Shown piece after piece: positions 1 through 9,139 of a DNA stretch of 64,000 nucleotides (its first letter is position 1; each line of letters opens with the position of its first letter). The notes below the pieces were generated by a model, which was not told the DNA's origin, made no database searches, and saw nothing but the letters and a program-made list of their open reading frames with translations. The position numbers and the translations under genes were made by a program. The DNA is from Borrelia parkeri (GTDB lineage Bacteria; Spirochaetota; Spirochaetia; Borreliales; Borreliaceae), in the NCBI RefSeq assembly GCF_023035815.1, contig NZ_CP073159.1, positions 1-64,000 of the forward strand, in the 5' to 3' direction.

Positions 1-40
1 TAGTTTAATTGTTAATAGTATAAAATATTATTATTACCTT
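1..40. other. probable left telomere end of linear chromosome
   Basis: The heptamer TAGTATA lies at 16-22, inside an AT-only stretch at the very start of the window. Borrelia linear replicons end in covalently closed hairpins resolved by ResT, and TAGTATA (box 3) is conserved about 14 to 16 bases from the hairpin tip. The spacing here fits. The first gene follows at once and has the number-one gene order of the B. burgdorferi chromosome. The heptamer is short and the region AT-rich, so the call rests on position plus gene order. The hairpin turn itself cannot be seen. Confidence 0.5.
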
Positions 41-107
41 CCTTCCATCCATAAGAAAAAACCGTTCTTTATTCCTTAATAACATGTTACAATTTCTTAC
101 ACACACA

Positions 108-641
108 ATGAAAAATTCAATACTTATATCACTACACTTATTAATAATATATACCCATGCATGGAGTGAAAAATTTAATAATGAAAATATAAAACCACTA
201 CAAATAGGTATCATTCAACACAATTATATAAATTTAACTTCTTATAATCAACATTACAAATATTACGCTTTCATTGGAATAACCATAACTTACAATGAAT
301 GGATTGATTTCAATATCATCCCCATTCACTTTTATCCATACGATCCAACTTCATTCTCAAATGTCTATTTTACTCTATCTATTTCTCTTTATATATTGAA
401 ATATCAAATACACATATATTCTTTCATTATCAATATCTTAGTAGGTACTCAATTACCTATAGCCCTTAGAACTTCCATTATTACTGGTAATAATATCTCT
501 GCTTTTCTTTTCCCTGTATTACCTTTTGTCTCTGTTAAACTTAACATTCCAATTAATAATTTATTCTCTATCCTCTCTACATTTTCTTCTTCTCTACGTG
601 AGTATTTTTTAGTCGATATAGCTATTACCTTTCCTATCTAA
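108..641 (+). CDS. hypothetical exported protein, possible outer-membrane barrel
   Basis: I do not recognise this protein. From the ATG at 108 it begins MKNSILISLHLLIIYTHAWS, which looks like a signal peptide. An in-frame ATG at 84 would add eight residues that spoil that leader. The remaining roughly 155 residues are rich in alternating aromatic and hydrophobic positions (ITITYNEW, FTLSISLYIL) and end in a short hydrophobic strand, FPI. This resembles the small beta-barrel proteins of this genus such as the one at 25051, but that is inference. No Shine-Dalgarno sequence is visible before either start. It is the most telomere-proximal gene and converges on nagZ. Confidence 0.5.
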   Translation: MKNSILISLHLLIIYTHAWSEKFNNENIKPLQIGIIQHNYINLTSYNQHYKYYAFIGITITYNEWIDFNIIPIHFYPYDPTSFSNVYFTLSISLYILKYQIHIYSFIINILVGTQLPIALRTSIITGNNISAFLFPVLPFVSVKLNIPINNLFSILSTFSSSLREYFLVDIAITFPI

Positions 642-645
642 TCAT

Positions 646-664
646 AACAATACTGATTATTGTT
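646..664. terminator. weak hairpin between convergent genes
   Basis: AACAATA (646-652) and TATTGTT (658-664) form a 7-bp stem with a 5-base loop, between the stops of the first gene and nagZ. No clear U-run follows on either strand, so terminator function is uncertain. Confidence 0.3.
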
Positions 665-698
665 AATAAGAATTTCCTTTATACAAAATTAAAAATAT

Positions 699-1736
699 TC
701 ATTCTTCTACATTAAGTTTCTTAAACCCTTCTGGAATAAGCACAACATCAATACCTGAATTTAGTGATTTCTTAATCGCATGCCCCAAACTAAAATTATT
801 TACAATTGCACCCATATCATATGCATCTGTCATGATAATACTAAAGATATTCAGATTATGTCTTATAATATCTACAATATCTTTTGACATACTACTTACA
901 TCTCCGGAAATCTTAGGAACAAGTACATGCCCAAGCATAATAAATTTTGCTTCCTTTCCAAAAAGAAATGGTATAAAATTATTTACCATTAAAAAATTTT
1001 TACTATAAGGTAATAAGGCTAAATCTTTATGGGTATCTACTTTTGTGCCTCCAAGTCCAGGAAAGTGTTTAACCACAGCAAACACACCTTCCCTTTGTAT
1101 CCCATCAATAAATGCCTCTACCATAAGACCAATATTATAAGATGAATACCCAAAAGTTCTGCTACCTAAAGGGCTCTTTGGAGAAAATTTAGCATCTGCT
1201 ACAGGTGCCATATTTACATTAATACCAAGTCGTCTAAGCTGTTTCCCAAGAATTTCACCAATCTTATATGCAAGCTGAGAATCTCCGGTCTTTCCAACAG
1301 ATTCCATAGCAGGAAAATTATAAACTCCCAATTTTTTATTCTCACTAGCTCTACTAACTAGTCCTCCTTCTTCATCAACAGCAATCAATATGTCAGAACC
1401 AAGATGTCTCTTTATCTCTTCAATCAACTCTTTAGTTTGTTGTGCATCCTTAAAATTTTCTCTAAATAAAATAATTCCTACTGGATTTATCTCTCTTAGT
1501 TTATCAAGGTCTTCTTTACTTAGTGCTTGCACAGCACTAGGATTAGCAACATTCCTAATGCCAATAAAAAAACAACGTCCCCTCAAAATGTTATTAACAT
1601 TAACTCTTCCTAAAAATTCATCAATATCTACAAGATCAAATTTATCATTTTCAAAATAATCATAATCTATATCAGGAATGGAGCCTAGTAAAACCAAACT
1701 AGACAACAAAAGACCAAATAACACAAATCTAAACAT
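699..1736 (-). CDS. nagZ: family 3 glycoside hydrolase, NagZ-like beta-N-acetylhexosaminidase
   Basis: Predicted to remove N-acetylglucosamine from cell-wall fragments during peptidoglycan recycling. Family 3 marks are visible: AVDEEGG, then KHFPGLGGTKVDTHKDL, which holds the Asp-His pair of NagZ enzymes, and MTDAYDM with the expected Asp nucleophile near residue 304. The usual KHFPGHG has Leu in place of the second His. The chain ends about 37 residues after the nucleophile, shorter than typical NagZ. I chose the ATG at 1736, giving MFRFVLFGLLLSSLVLLGS, a leader or membrane anchor; the longer frame from 1766 overlaps the upstream gene further. An AAGG lies about ten bases upstream of 1736. 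Export would differ from the cytosolic enterobacterial enzyme. The start overlaps the upstream stop by 8 bases, suggesting co-transcription. Confidence 0.85.
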   Translation of the reverse strand: MFRFVLFGLLLSSLVLLGSIPDIDYDYFENDKFDLVDIDEFLGRVNVNNILRGRCFFIGIRNVANPSAVQALSKEDLDKLREINPVGIILFRENFKDAQQTKELIEEIKRHLGSDILIAVDEEGGLVSRASENKKLGVYNFPAMESVGKTGDSQLAYKIGEILGKQLRRLGINVNMAPVADAKFSPKSPLGSRTFGYSSYNIGLMVEAFIDGIQREGVFAVVKHFPGLGGTKVDTHKDLALLPYSKNFLMVNNFIPFLFGKEAKFIMLGHVLVPKISGDVSSMSKDIVDIIRHNLNIFSIIMTDAYDMGAIVNNFSLGHAIKKSLNSGIDVVLIPEGFKKLNVEE

Positions 1737-3183
1737 CCCACTTACCTTGCCTAAATACCAAATCATATTTATTCTTCAATGCATTATTAAGAGCATAATT
1801 TAAATATCTAGCAATATCAGAAATAGTACCCGAAATTTTATCATTCATGTAATTACTCATAATAAGCGTATTAACAAATAATTTTGCAGGAAGAAACCTA
1901 TCTTCTCTATTGACCTCAAAAATTAATGGATTATCTAATATTCTTATAACTTCCCAAGTTATTTGCTCAATTGCAGTATATCTACCAATCTCTTTATCCT
2001 GTTCAATAATTCTCATAGGCATATCTGATATTATTTTATCCATATTTTCTATCAAATATTCTAAATTAAAAAGACCTGTAGCACAATTAAACAAAATCCT
2101 ATCACCTCTACATTCAGCTTTAAGTACAGCTTCTTTAGAAATAACACTACCAATATCAACACATGTTAAATTATTATCATCATCCAAGACTAAAACCCCA
2201 CCCTTTGTATCTAGTGGGGTTTTAATACTAAATTCAAAGCCAGAAGAACTATTAGTTATAGCCATTATGGCAAGAGTCTGTAAATTAACAGTAAAACCAA
2301 TATTATCAACATTACCAATGTACACAAATTTTTTTCCAGAATTATAAAGTTTTAAATAAATATCTCTTAAAACTTTAAAATTTTGACCATGACCAGCGGG
2401 TAAAGCCAAAAAAGTTCTCTTGCCATTACTACAATAGCTAAAATATTCATATTGACCATCATCTAATTTATTATAACAATAAACCAAAGGCTGAATCGCT
2501 GTCAAAATATCTGCCCTTTGAAAACCACAAGAATTCAAATCTTTAATCAAATTATCATCAAAAATATTATCTAAAAATTTAGAAATCGGTTTATAAGTCT
2601 TAAAACTTGTCATCTGAAAAATCGAAGGCTTAACACTCTTACCATAAATCTCACAATATCTCTTAGAAAGCATTAAAAGATGTCGTATTTTTAATGCTAA
2701 AAATGAAAATCCATAACTACCATCCCTATTAACATATGCAGGTGTTATTCCCTTTGGCAAATGCCCAAAAAAACTCCTGGCTTCAAGTATTTTATCTTCA
2801 TATAAAGAATACAATTCCTCATTAAAATCGTTATTTTTCAGTATATCAAAATAACTAGTCGCAGAACCCCCATTTAAAATACCAAACGAGAGATAAGGAT
2901 AAAGAAATAACCCTAGTCTCTCCAAATCATCACCAGTAAAAACATAAAAATTACTTTCTGATGAAACCGAAAACTTTGTAAAATCATCAATATATTTTTT
3001 CAAATTATGTTCAACAAGTTCCTTTTTAAACTTGAATTTAACAGAATTATTAGCAAGACTTAAAATACTGCCATGACTCTCATCAGGAAAATTCTTAACA
3101 GATATGCTTAAAGTTTTAAGTTTATGCATATTAAGCATATCAAGCATTTTTTTAGAAAAATTTTCATCGATTACTTCATACAT
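1729..3183 (-). CDS. UDPGP-family nucleotidyltransferase (UTP-sugar-1-phosphate uridylyltransferase type)
   Basis: Predicted to make a UDP-sugar from UTP and a sugar 1-phosphate. The eukaryote-like UDPGP fold is recognisable from ILNGGSATS at residues 102-110, which stands for the nucleotide-binding LxGGxGTxxG loop, from PAGHG at 262-266, and from FVYIGNVDN at about 286-294, the usual NxDN metal/substrate motif. The loop lacks the standard Gly-Thr-Arg, so substrate and activity are uncertain. Length (484 aa) fits the family. It lies opposite a phosphohexomutase gene, which would supply sugar 1-phosphate, and just upstream of nagZ; a role in glycan or glycolipid precursor supply is inference. 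Confidence 0.7.
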   Translation of the reverse strand: MYEVIDENFSKKMLDMLNMHKLKTLSISVKNFPDESHGSILSLANNSVKFKFKKELVEHNLKKYIDDFTKFSVSSESNFYVFTGDDLERLGLFLYPYLSFGILNGGSATSYFDILKNNDFNEELYSLYEDKILEARSFFGHLPKGITPAYVNRDGSYGFSFLALKIRHLLMLSKRYCEIYGKSVKPSIFQMTSFKTYKPISKFLDNIFDDNLIKDLNSCGFQRADILTAIQPLVYCYNKLDDGQYEYFSYCSNGKRTFLALPAGHGQNFKVLRDIYLKLYNSGKKFVYIGNVDNIGFTVNLQTLAIMAITNSSSGFEFSIKTPLDTKGGVLVLDDDNNLTCVDIGSVISKEAVLKAECRGDRILFNCATGLFNLEYLIENMDKIISDMPMRIIEQDKEIGRYTAIEQITWEVIRILDNPLIFEVNREDRFLPAKLFVNTLIMSNYMNDKISGTISDIARYLNYALNNALKNKYDLVFRQGKWDV

Positions 3184-3337
3184 ACCAAAACCTCATTTGA
3201 AGACAAGGTAAACAAAAATTAACATATTATAAGAAGCACCATCAATAATGCTTATTGTAATAGAATATGTTACTATAATCATAGTACTATAAATAAAGGC
3301 AAATATTAAATTAAAATATACTAATGAAGGGGAAAAG

Positions 3338-5131
3338 ATGCTAAAAAAGTATATATTAAATATGACAAATCTAAGAGACGCTATTAATGAAATGATACTT
3401 TCTCCTTCAGGATTTAGAAAGATATTTGCAAAATCAAAAAATGAAAATTCAATAGAATATGAAATCAATGATGACGACAAAATATTGGTTGCTCTTATAA
3501 CCCTTACAATATCAAATTATTTTAAAGATAAACCAAAAAAATATATCAATGTTGGATTAGATTCAAGAGCAACTGGAATTATAATCTCAGAGATTATAAT
3601 TAAAACCTTAATTTTAAACAATAACAGTGTAAATTTTTTTGGAATACTCCCAATACCAGAAATCTTAGCTTATACAAAAGAACATCAAAATTCAAAAGGA
3701 TTTATATACATTTCTGCCAGTCATAATCCTACAGGATATAATGGCATTAAAATTGGATTAAATGATGGAGGCGTGCTAAATTCAAATGAAATAAAGAAAA
3801 TAATATGTCAGATCAGATCCAACATTGAAAATGAAACTTTAATAAACAATCTAATAACAAGCTTACAAAAGTTTAATACCAATGCTCTGCACTTAAAAAC
3901 ATATGAAGCAATTATCACCTCACAGGCTAGACATAAAACACAATCTTATAACTCATATAAGTCATTAATGCAGCAAATAATATATTCAGACACACATAAT
4001 CAAAAAAATATTGACATACTAAAAAAAACTATCAAAAAAGAACCTATAGGAATCATAGGAGAGATGAATGGTAGTTCTCGCATTAACTCAATTGATAGGG
4101 AAATGATTGAATCTTTGGGAATAAAATTGGAATTTTATAACACAGAAATTGGTATCTTTAAGCATGGGATGACTCCTGAGGGGGCATCTTTAAACATGTG
4201 TAAACAAATATTAGAACAAAAATTTAAGAATGACAATTCTTTCAAGTTAGGATATGTCCCTGATTGTGATGGAGACAGAGGCAATTTGGTCGCAATTTTA
4301 AAAAAAGAACAAGCAAGTATCATTACACCACAAAAAATATTTGCACTCTCAGTACTCTCAGAGCTTAGCTACCTTTACCATACGGGAATTAAAGACAATT
4401 TAGCTGTCGTAGTTAATGATGCAACCTCACTAAACATTGAAAAAATAGCCTCGTTATTTAACAACACAAAAGTTTATAGAGTTGAGGTTGGTGAAGCTAA
4501 CTTAACAGAAATGGCTGACCTTTTACGTAAAAAAGGATTAATAGTAAAAATTTTGGGAGAAGGATCAAATGGAGGAAATATTACATACCCTTCAAAAGTA
4601 AGAGACCCACTAACAACTCTCTTTAGCATCATAAAATTGCTTAAAATTAAAAATCTTTACAAAATATGGTGCTCAATATCTAAGAATTCATATAATGAAC
4701 ACTACACTCTTGAGGATATATTAAAGACAATCAATTTTTATAGCAATGTAGAAGTATCATCAGAAAAAGCCATGCTTAAAATAAAAGTAGAAAATCAAGA
4801 AATACTAAAAACCAACTACGAAAAATTATTAGAAAAAGAATTCAACAATAATAATACCGTATTACACAAATTACCAATACATAATTATGAAATTATAAAT
4901 TATGAGGGTATCAAGCAAAACATCTCTAGAACAGGTGACTCATCAGGGGGGCTTAAAGTTTTATTTAAAAATAATAAACATGAAATAATTGCTAGTTTAT
5001 GGTTCCGTGGTTCAAAAACAGAACCAATATTTAGAGTATTAAGTGAGGTCATATCTGAACATAATGATTTACTATATCCTCTCTTAGATTTTCATACAGA
5101 TTTAATACACTCGGCTAACTCTTTAATCTAA
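3338..5131 (+). CDS. phosphoglucomutase/phosphomannomutase family protein
   Basis: Interconverts hexose 1- and 6-phosphates through a phosphoserine. The phosphoserine loop ISASHNPTGYNG has its Ser at residue 128. The metal-binding loop PDCDGDRG has Asp309, Asp311 and Asp313. A sugar-binding GEAN and the C-terminal phosphate-binding RTGDSSGG follow in the expected order. Length 597 aa fits the longer PGM2-like branch rather than the 450-residue PMM/GlmM branch. The ATG at 3338 is preceded by GAAGGGGAAA, a usable Shine-Dalgarno. It is transcribed divergently from the UDPGP gene across 154 bases that contain TATAAT and TATAAA boxes (3274-3279, 3288-3293). Confidence 0.88.
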   Translation: MLKKYILNMTNLRDAINEMILSPSGFRKIFAKSKNENSIEYEINDDDKILVALITLTISNYFKDKPKKYINVGLDSRATGIIISEIIIKTLILNNNSVNFFGILPIPEILAYTKEHQNSKGFIYISASHNPTGYNGIKIGLNDGGVLNSNEIKKIICQIRSNIENETLINNLITSLQKFNTNALHLKTYEAIITSQARHKTQSYNSYKSLMQQIIYSDTHNQKNIDILKKTIKKEPIGIIGEMNGSSRINSIDREMIESLGIKLEFYNTEIGIFKHGMTPEGASLNMCKQILEQKFKNDNSFKLGYVPDCDGDRGNLVAILKKEQASIITPQKIFALSVLSELSYLYHTGIKDNLAVVVNDATSLNIEKIASLFNNTKVYRVEVGEANLTEMADLLRKKGLIVKILGEGSNGGNITYPSKVRDPLTTLFSIIKLLKIKNLYKIWCSISKNSYNEHYTLEDILKTINFYSNVEVSSEKAMLKIKVENQEILKTNYEKLLEKEFNNNNTVLHKLPIHNYEIINYEGIKQNISRTGDSSGGLKVLFKNNKHEIIASLWFRGSKTEPIFRVLSEVISEHNDLLYPLLDFHTDLIHSANSLI

Positions 5132-5201
5132 TTAACATATATAAATGATGACACAAAACTTAAAACAACTTGATTTATTATAGTTAATGATGTGGTACAA
5201 C

Positions 5202-6257
5202 CTACGTACTTAGATTATTTTTTAAAATTTTCTCTACATTTTTCCTCACTCCATGCCACGTCTTTGATATCCCCATTAAATTTTTAGCATTTTTTATAAC
5301 TTCTACTGCAACTTTTCTAGTTTTACTTGTACCTTCAAATATTATTTCATCAATATAACCTTTTTTAGCTTCAAAAAATTTTCTTCTCTCTCTAATTGGT
5401 ATTAAAAATTGATTTAAAACCTCAAAAAGCCTCTCTTTAACTTCAACATCTCCAATTGTACCCTTCCTATACCTAGTTTTAAACTCACAAAGCTCATCAA
5501 CATTACTATTAAAAAGGTCATGATAAATAAAAACAGGGTTACCATCAACTTCTCCTGGTATATCTGCTCTCACCCTTTTCGGATCTGTAAACATAGACAT
5601 AACTTTCTTACGCAATGATTTTTCATCATCACTTAAAAATATCGCATTACCAAGACTTTTACTCATCTTAGCCTTGCCATAAATTCCCACAAGAGTCTGA
5701 GAATCTGTAAAGACAGCTTCAGGAATTGGAAAAAAATCTCCATAAAGATAATTAAATTTCCTAGCAAGTTCTCTTGTAAGTTCAACATGAGCCTCATTAT
5801 CACGTCCAACTGGAACTAAATTAGCCTTTGTCATCAAAATATCCGCACTCATAAGAACAGGATAACCCAAAAGTCCATAAGGAACCTCAGATAGTTCAGC
5901 AGCAGCACTCATATCCTTTATACTAGGAATCCTTTGCAAACGATTAACCATCACAATCATTGACAATATTAAATTTAATTCTAAAAGCTCAGGTATAGCT
6001 GATTGCAAATAGATATTAACTTTTTCAGGATTAATCCCACAAGCCAAATAATCCAAAACCATTTCTCTAACATTAACAGATATTTCATTAATGCTTTTTA
6101 AATCTGGTTTTGTAGTAAGAGTATGCAAATCTGCTATAATAATATAAGTCTCATATTCCTCCTGATACTTTAATCTATTAACAATAGACCCGATATAATG
6201 CCCTAAATGAAGAGAACCTGTAGGTCTATCTCCTGTAAGCATAACTTTTCTATGCAA
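5202..6257 (-). CDS. trpS: tryptophanyl-tRNA synthetase
   Basis: Charges tRNA-Trp. A class I synthetase of about the usual bacterial length (351 aa). The HIGH-type signature is PTGSLHLGHYIGS at residues 12-24 and the KMSKS loop is at 197-201 (KAKMSKSLGN). The family segment GYPVLMSADIL lies at 131-141. The upstream permease gene stops two bases before this start, so the two are probably co-transcribed. It converges with the phosphohexomutase gene across 70 bases with no clear terminator hairpin. Confidence 0.96.
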   Translation of the reverse strand: MHRKVMLTGDRPTGSLHLGHYIGSIVNRLKYQEEYETYIIIADLHTLTTKPDLKSINEISVNVREMVLDYLACGINPEKVNIYLQSAIPELLELNLILSMIVMVNRLQRIPSIKDMSAAAELSEVPYGLLGYPVLMSADILMTKANLVPVGRDNEAHVELTRELARKFNYLYGDFFPIPEAVFTDSQTLVGIYGKAKMSKSLGNAIFLSDDEKSLRKKVMSMFTDPKRVRADIPGEVDGNPVFIYHDLFNSNVDELCEFKTRYRKGTIGDVEVKERLFEVLNQFLIPIRERRKFFEAKKGYIDEIIFEGTSKTRKVAVEVIKNAKNLMGISKTWHGVRKNVEKILKNNLST

Positions 6258-6259
6258 AC

Positions 6260-7333
6260 TTAACGCTCCTTATTATTATCAACACTTAAGATCTTTGAAC
6301 CACTTAAAAACACAGAAAAAGGTTTTAAACACGCTATATTATCTACTATTACTTTTATAATTACTGTAAAAGGATAGGCTATTAAAAGTCCCACAATGCC
6401 CCAAAGCCATCCCCAAAAGAAAAGAAAACAAAGCAGCAAAAAAGGAGAAAGATCAAGTCTATGTCCTTGCATCTTAGGCTCAAGAATATTCCCAATCAAC
6501 ATTTGAACAAATGTATTATATATAAATATATAAAAAACTAAATTTAAATTAGGATAAAACTGTACTAAAGCAGCTATCATAATAAAAAAAACTGCCAAAA
6601 TTGAACCTATACTTGGAATAAAATTAAAAACAAATGTAAGCACGGCCCATACACGAGGAAAATCTTGTCCAAACAACTTTAAACCTATAAACACTAAAAA
6701 CCCTGTAAGAAAACTAACAAAGAGCTTTATTCCCAGATACTTACTAATTTGACTATTTATTGTACTTAAAGCCTCAATAAATATACTCGAAACAGATTGT
6801 TTAAAAGCATTTTTAACTTTTATATCAAAAATGTGTATTTCTGATAGTAAAAAATACAACAATAAAAATAACACAACCAAACTGCTTGCAAATCCAATAA
6901 TCTCATTAGATATCCGAGTTAAAAAAGGATAAATATATTTAGAAAAATCTATATTGCTAATAATAGAACTATCTAACTTATATTTTTCAAGAATATCTAC
7001 CATAATAAAAATTAACTGCTTCTGATAATAAGGTAATTGATCAATTAAGACAGTAACACTATAATAAACAAAACTAAAAACCAAATAAGAAAATAAAAAA
7101 AGAACAAAAAAAATTATAAAAACTATTAAAACTCTTGGAATCTTTAGTTTTTTAAGAAAAGTATAAATGGGATATACCAAAAACCCAAGAACCACTGCAA
7201 TAGCTAAAGGTTTAAATATTGTTTGTGCTATTTTTAAAATAGCAATTAACATTACAATCAAAGCTACAACATAAAACACAGACTGTAATTTAACAAACTT
7301 TAATCTATCAGTTGGTTTTAGCTCTAAAGACAT
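6260..7333 (-). CDS. AI-2E family (PerM-type) membrane transporter
   Basis: An inner-membrane protein of about eight predicted helices. A pair of N-terminal hydrophobic stretches runs from about residues 17 to 65. A long amphipathic central segment and C-terminal helices follow, including the conserved FNFIPSIGSILA and the GNILEPKMQGHRLDLSP stretch typical of this family. Members have been linked to autoinducer-2 export or ion transport, but substrate cannot be read from sequence. Length (357 aa) is normal. Co-directional with trpS, two bases apart. Confidence 0.85.
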   Translation of the reverse strand: MSLELKPTDRLKFVKLQSVFYVVALIVMLIAILKIAQTIFKPLAIAVVLGFLVYPIYTFLKKLKIPRVLIVFIIFFVLFLFSYLVFSFVYYSVTVLIDQLPYYQKQLIFIMVDILEKYKLDSSIISNIDFSKYIYPFLTRISNEIIGFASSLVVLFLLLYFLLSEIHIFDIKVKNAFKQSVSSIFIEALSTINSQISKYLGIKLFVSFLTGFLVFIGLKLFGQDFPRVWAVLTFVFNFIPSIGSILAVFFIMIAALVQFYPNLNLVFYIFIYNTFVQMLIGNILEPKMQGHRLDLSPFLLLCFLFFWGWLWGIVGLLIAYPFTVIIKVIVDNIACLKPFSVFLSGSKILSVDNNKER

Positions 7334-7429
7334 CTCACTTCTCCTTCAATATATCTTAATAATTATGAAAAATACTTAAAAACAGAGTCAAGACTCACTC
7401 ACGAACATTTGTCAAAATTTAAAATCAAT

Positions 7430-8287
7430 TCATATATTTAAATGAATCTTTTCCATTATCCAATTATATAACTTAGTTCCCTTACTATAATTAGCTTCCG
7501 CTAAATCCCCTACTCTTTTCTCTTTAACCAGCCTCTTAGCATTTTCATCATTTCCATGATAAACCGTCAATGTATTTTTATAATGATTTAAACTGTTATT
7601 CAAAATTTCAAAGGCTGGAATATCATTAAAACCATCTGCAATATAAAACATATTTTCAAAAGGAATCTCTCTTCTACCTTTAGGAATCCTCTTATTAATT
7701 TTATCATAAGATCCCTTATTTAGCTCAAAAATTACCCGGGTTTTTATTGTATGATCTACAAAATAACATACGCTACTTAAAACAACATTTCCTGAAAACT
7801 TATTATCTAAATTCTGATAAAAAGGCATAAGGTATGTGTCTATAAATTCACAAGCCCAAACCTTAGTAACATATGGAGCAATACTACTGCCCAAAATCAT
7901 CTGCCTAAAACCACTTGAAACAATATAAATATTTATCACAGTATCTGATTTCTTTAAACTTCGATTTATTTCATCGATTTCTTTAAACAAAGAAAGAACT
8001 CCTTCAAAAAATCTCAATTTTGAGCCCAATTCAAATAATATTTTATTATTTAAGCCTTTAAAAATACCTTCCTTGACATATGTTAAAAAATGTGACAAAT
8101 ATATCATTTCATTAGCAATGATATTAAAATGATTTTTGTTATAAGTAATAGATAATTTTTTAACTTCATCCCAAAATAAACTAGCATCAACATTATACTC
8201 ATCAAAAAGTACCTGTTGCATATTACCATAAATTAAAGTGTCATCAAAATCAAATATCAAAGCTATAATCTTTTCTTTTTTACCCAT
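7430..8287 (-). CDS. HAD-superfamily hydrolase
   Basis: Predicted phosphatase of the haloacid dehalogenase fold. Motif I is DFDDT (nucleophile Asp13, acid/base Asp15). Motif II is the Ser of IVSSG near residue 124. Motif IV is ADGFNDIP near 218, with metal-binding Asp. The roughly 100 residues between motifs I and II form a helical cap. I chose the ATG at 8287; a TTG two codons upstream is also in frame, and neither has a Shine-Dalgarno. Substrate unknown; the general plan resembles phosphoserine-phosphatase-like members. Confidence 0.75.
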   Translation of the reverse strand: MGKKEKIIALIFDFDDTLIYGNMQQVLFDEYNVDASLFWDEVKKLSITYNKNHFNIIANEMIYLSHFLTYVKEGIFKGLNNKILFELGSKLRFFEGVLSLFKEIDEINRSLKKSDTVINIYIVSSGFRQMILGSSIAPYVTKVWACEFIDTYLMPFYQNLDNKFSGNVVLSSVCYFVDHTIKTRVIFELNKGSYDKINKRIPKGRREIPFENMFYIADGFNDIPAFEILNNSLNHYKNTLTVYHGNDENAKRLVKEKRVGDLAEANYSKGTKLYNWIMEKIHLNI

Positions 8288-8359
8288 AAACAAAAAATAA
8301 ATTTAAATTAACATTAACTTGTATTACAATATATATAACTATAAATATATTGAATAAAA

Positions 8360-9136
8360 ATGATTATGATAGATATAAATAGTATAAATCAAATAAAAGA
8401 TATTTTCTCTAAAGTATTAGATGTAACTTTAATCAGCATTTTAGTTTATTATATCTATAAAAATGTCATTAATTCTTATTCTGTAAATTTACTAAAAGGA
8501 ATGATCATCATTACATCCATTGGTATCGTGTCTTATTATTTCAACTTATACACAATAAATTGGCTATTAAATTACATAGCAAACATATTGCCAATTGCAA
8601 TGCTTATACTATTTCATCAAGAAATAAAAAAAATAATTATGCAAATTGGAAATTTTAATTTATCTTTTAAACTTGCAAACAACAAAGAAGAAACTACCAA
8701 AACTATTATTGAGATAATAAAAACAGTTAAGCATTTATCAGAAAATAAATCTGGTAGCTTAATCTGCATAGAAAAAAAAATACAATTAGATCAAATAATA
8801 AATAAAGGCATAAAATTAGATTCCATTGTATCTAATGAAATACTAATATCAATTTTTGATTATGAAACACCTTTACATGATGGAGCAGTCATAATTAGCA
8901 ATAATAAAATAGTTTATGCTGGTTCTTTTCTACCACTATCTAATGTCGAATCTATCAGCAAAACCTTTGGAACAAGACACAGAGCAGGGCTTGGAATTTC
9001 TGAAAATTCAGATGCAATAACAATAATAACATCTGAAGAAACTGGTTCTATTTCTCTCACACAAAATGGAAAATTAGAATATAATTTAAGCTTAAATGAA
9101 ATCAAAAAAAAATTAAATCTTGCATTAATAGAATGA
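8360..9136 (+). CDS. cdaA: diadenylate cyclase CdaA
   Basis: Makes cyclic di-AMP from two ATP. The N-terminal 90 residues hold three predicted membrane helices, as in CdaA. The DAC domain follows with both catalytic motifs: DGA at residues 174-176 (PLHDGAVII) and RHR at 206-208 (GTRHRAGLG). Length (258 aa) fits. It heads a seven-gene operon, and the next gene, four bases away, is a YbbR/CdaR protein, the usual partner that tunes this cyclase. A TATAAA lies about 15 bases before the start, so the leader is short. Start taken as the first ATG; MIMID allows a second two codons on. Confidence 0.95.
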   Translation: MIMIDINSINQIKDIFSKVLDVTLISILVYYIYKNVINSYSVNLLKGMIIITSIGIVSYYFNLYTINWLLNYIANILPIAMLILFHQEIKKIIMQIGNFNLSFKLANNKEETTKTIIEIIKTVKHLSENKSGSLICIEKKIQLDQIINKGIKLDSIVSNEILISIFDYETPLHDGAVIISNNKIVYAGSFLPLSNVESISKTFGTRHRAGLGISENSDAITIITSEETGSISLTQNGKLEYNLSLNEIKKKLNLALIE

Positions 9137-9139
9137 ATA

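Noticed and set aside
5-214. Minus-strand 69-codon frame overlapping the telomere end
   Set aside because: It reads out of the telomere region, overlaps the better plus-strand frame, and shows no family likeness or Shine-Dalgarno.
1910-2347. 145-codon frame antisense to the UDPGP gene
   Set aside because: Fully inside a well-supported gene on the other strand, with no recognised motif.
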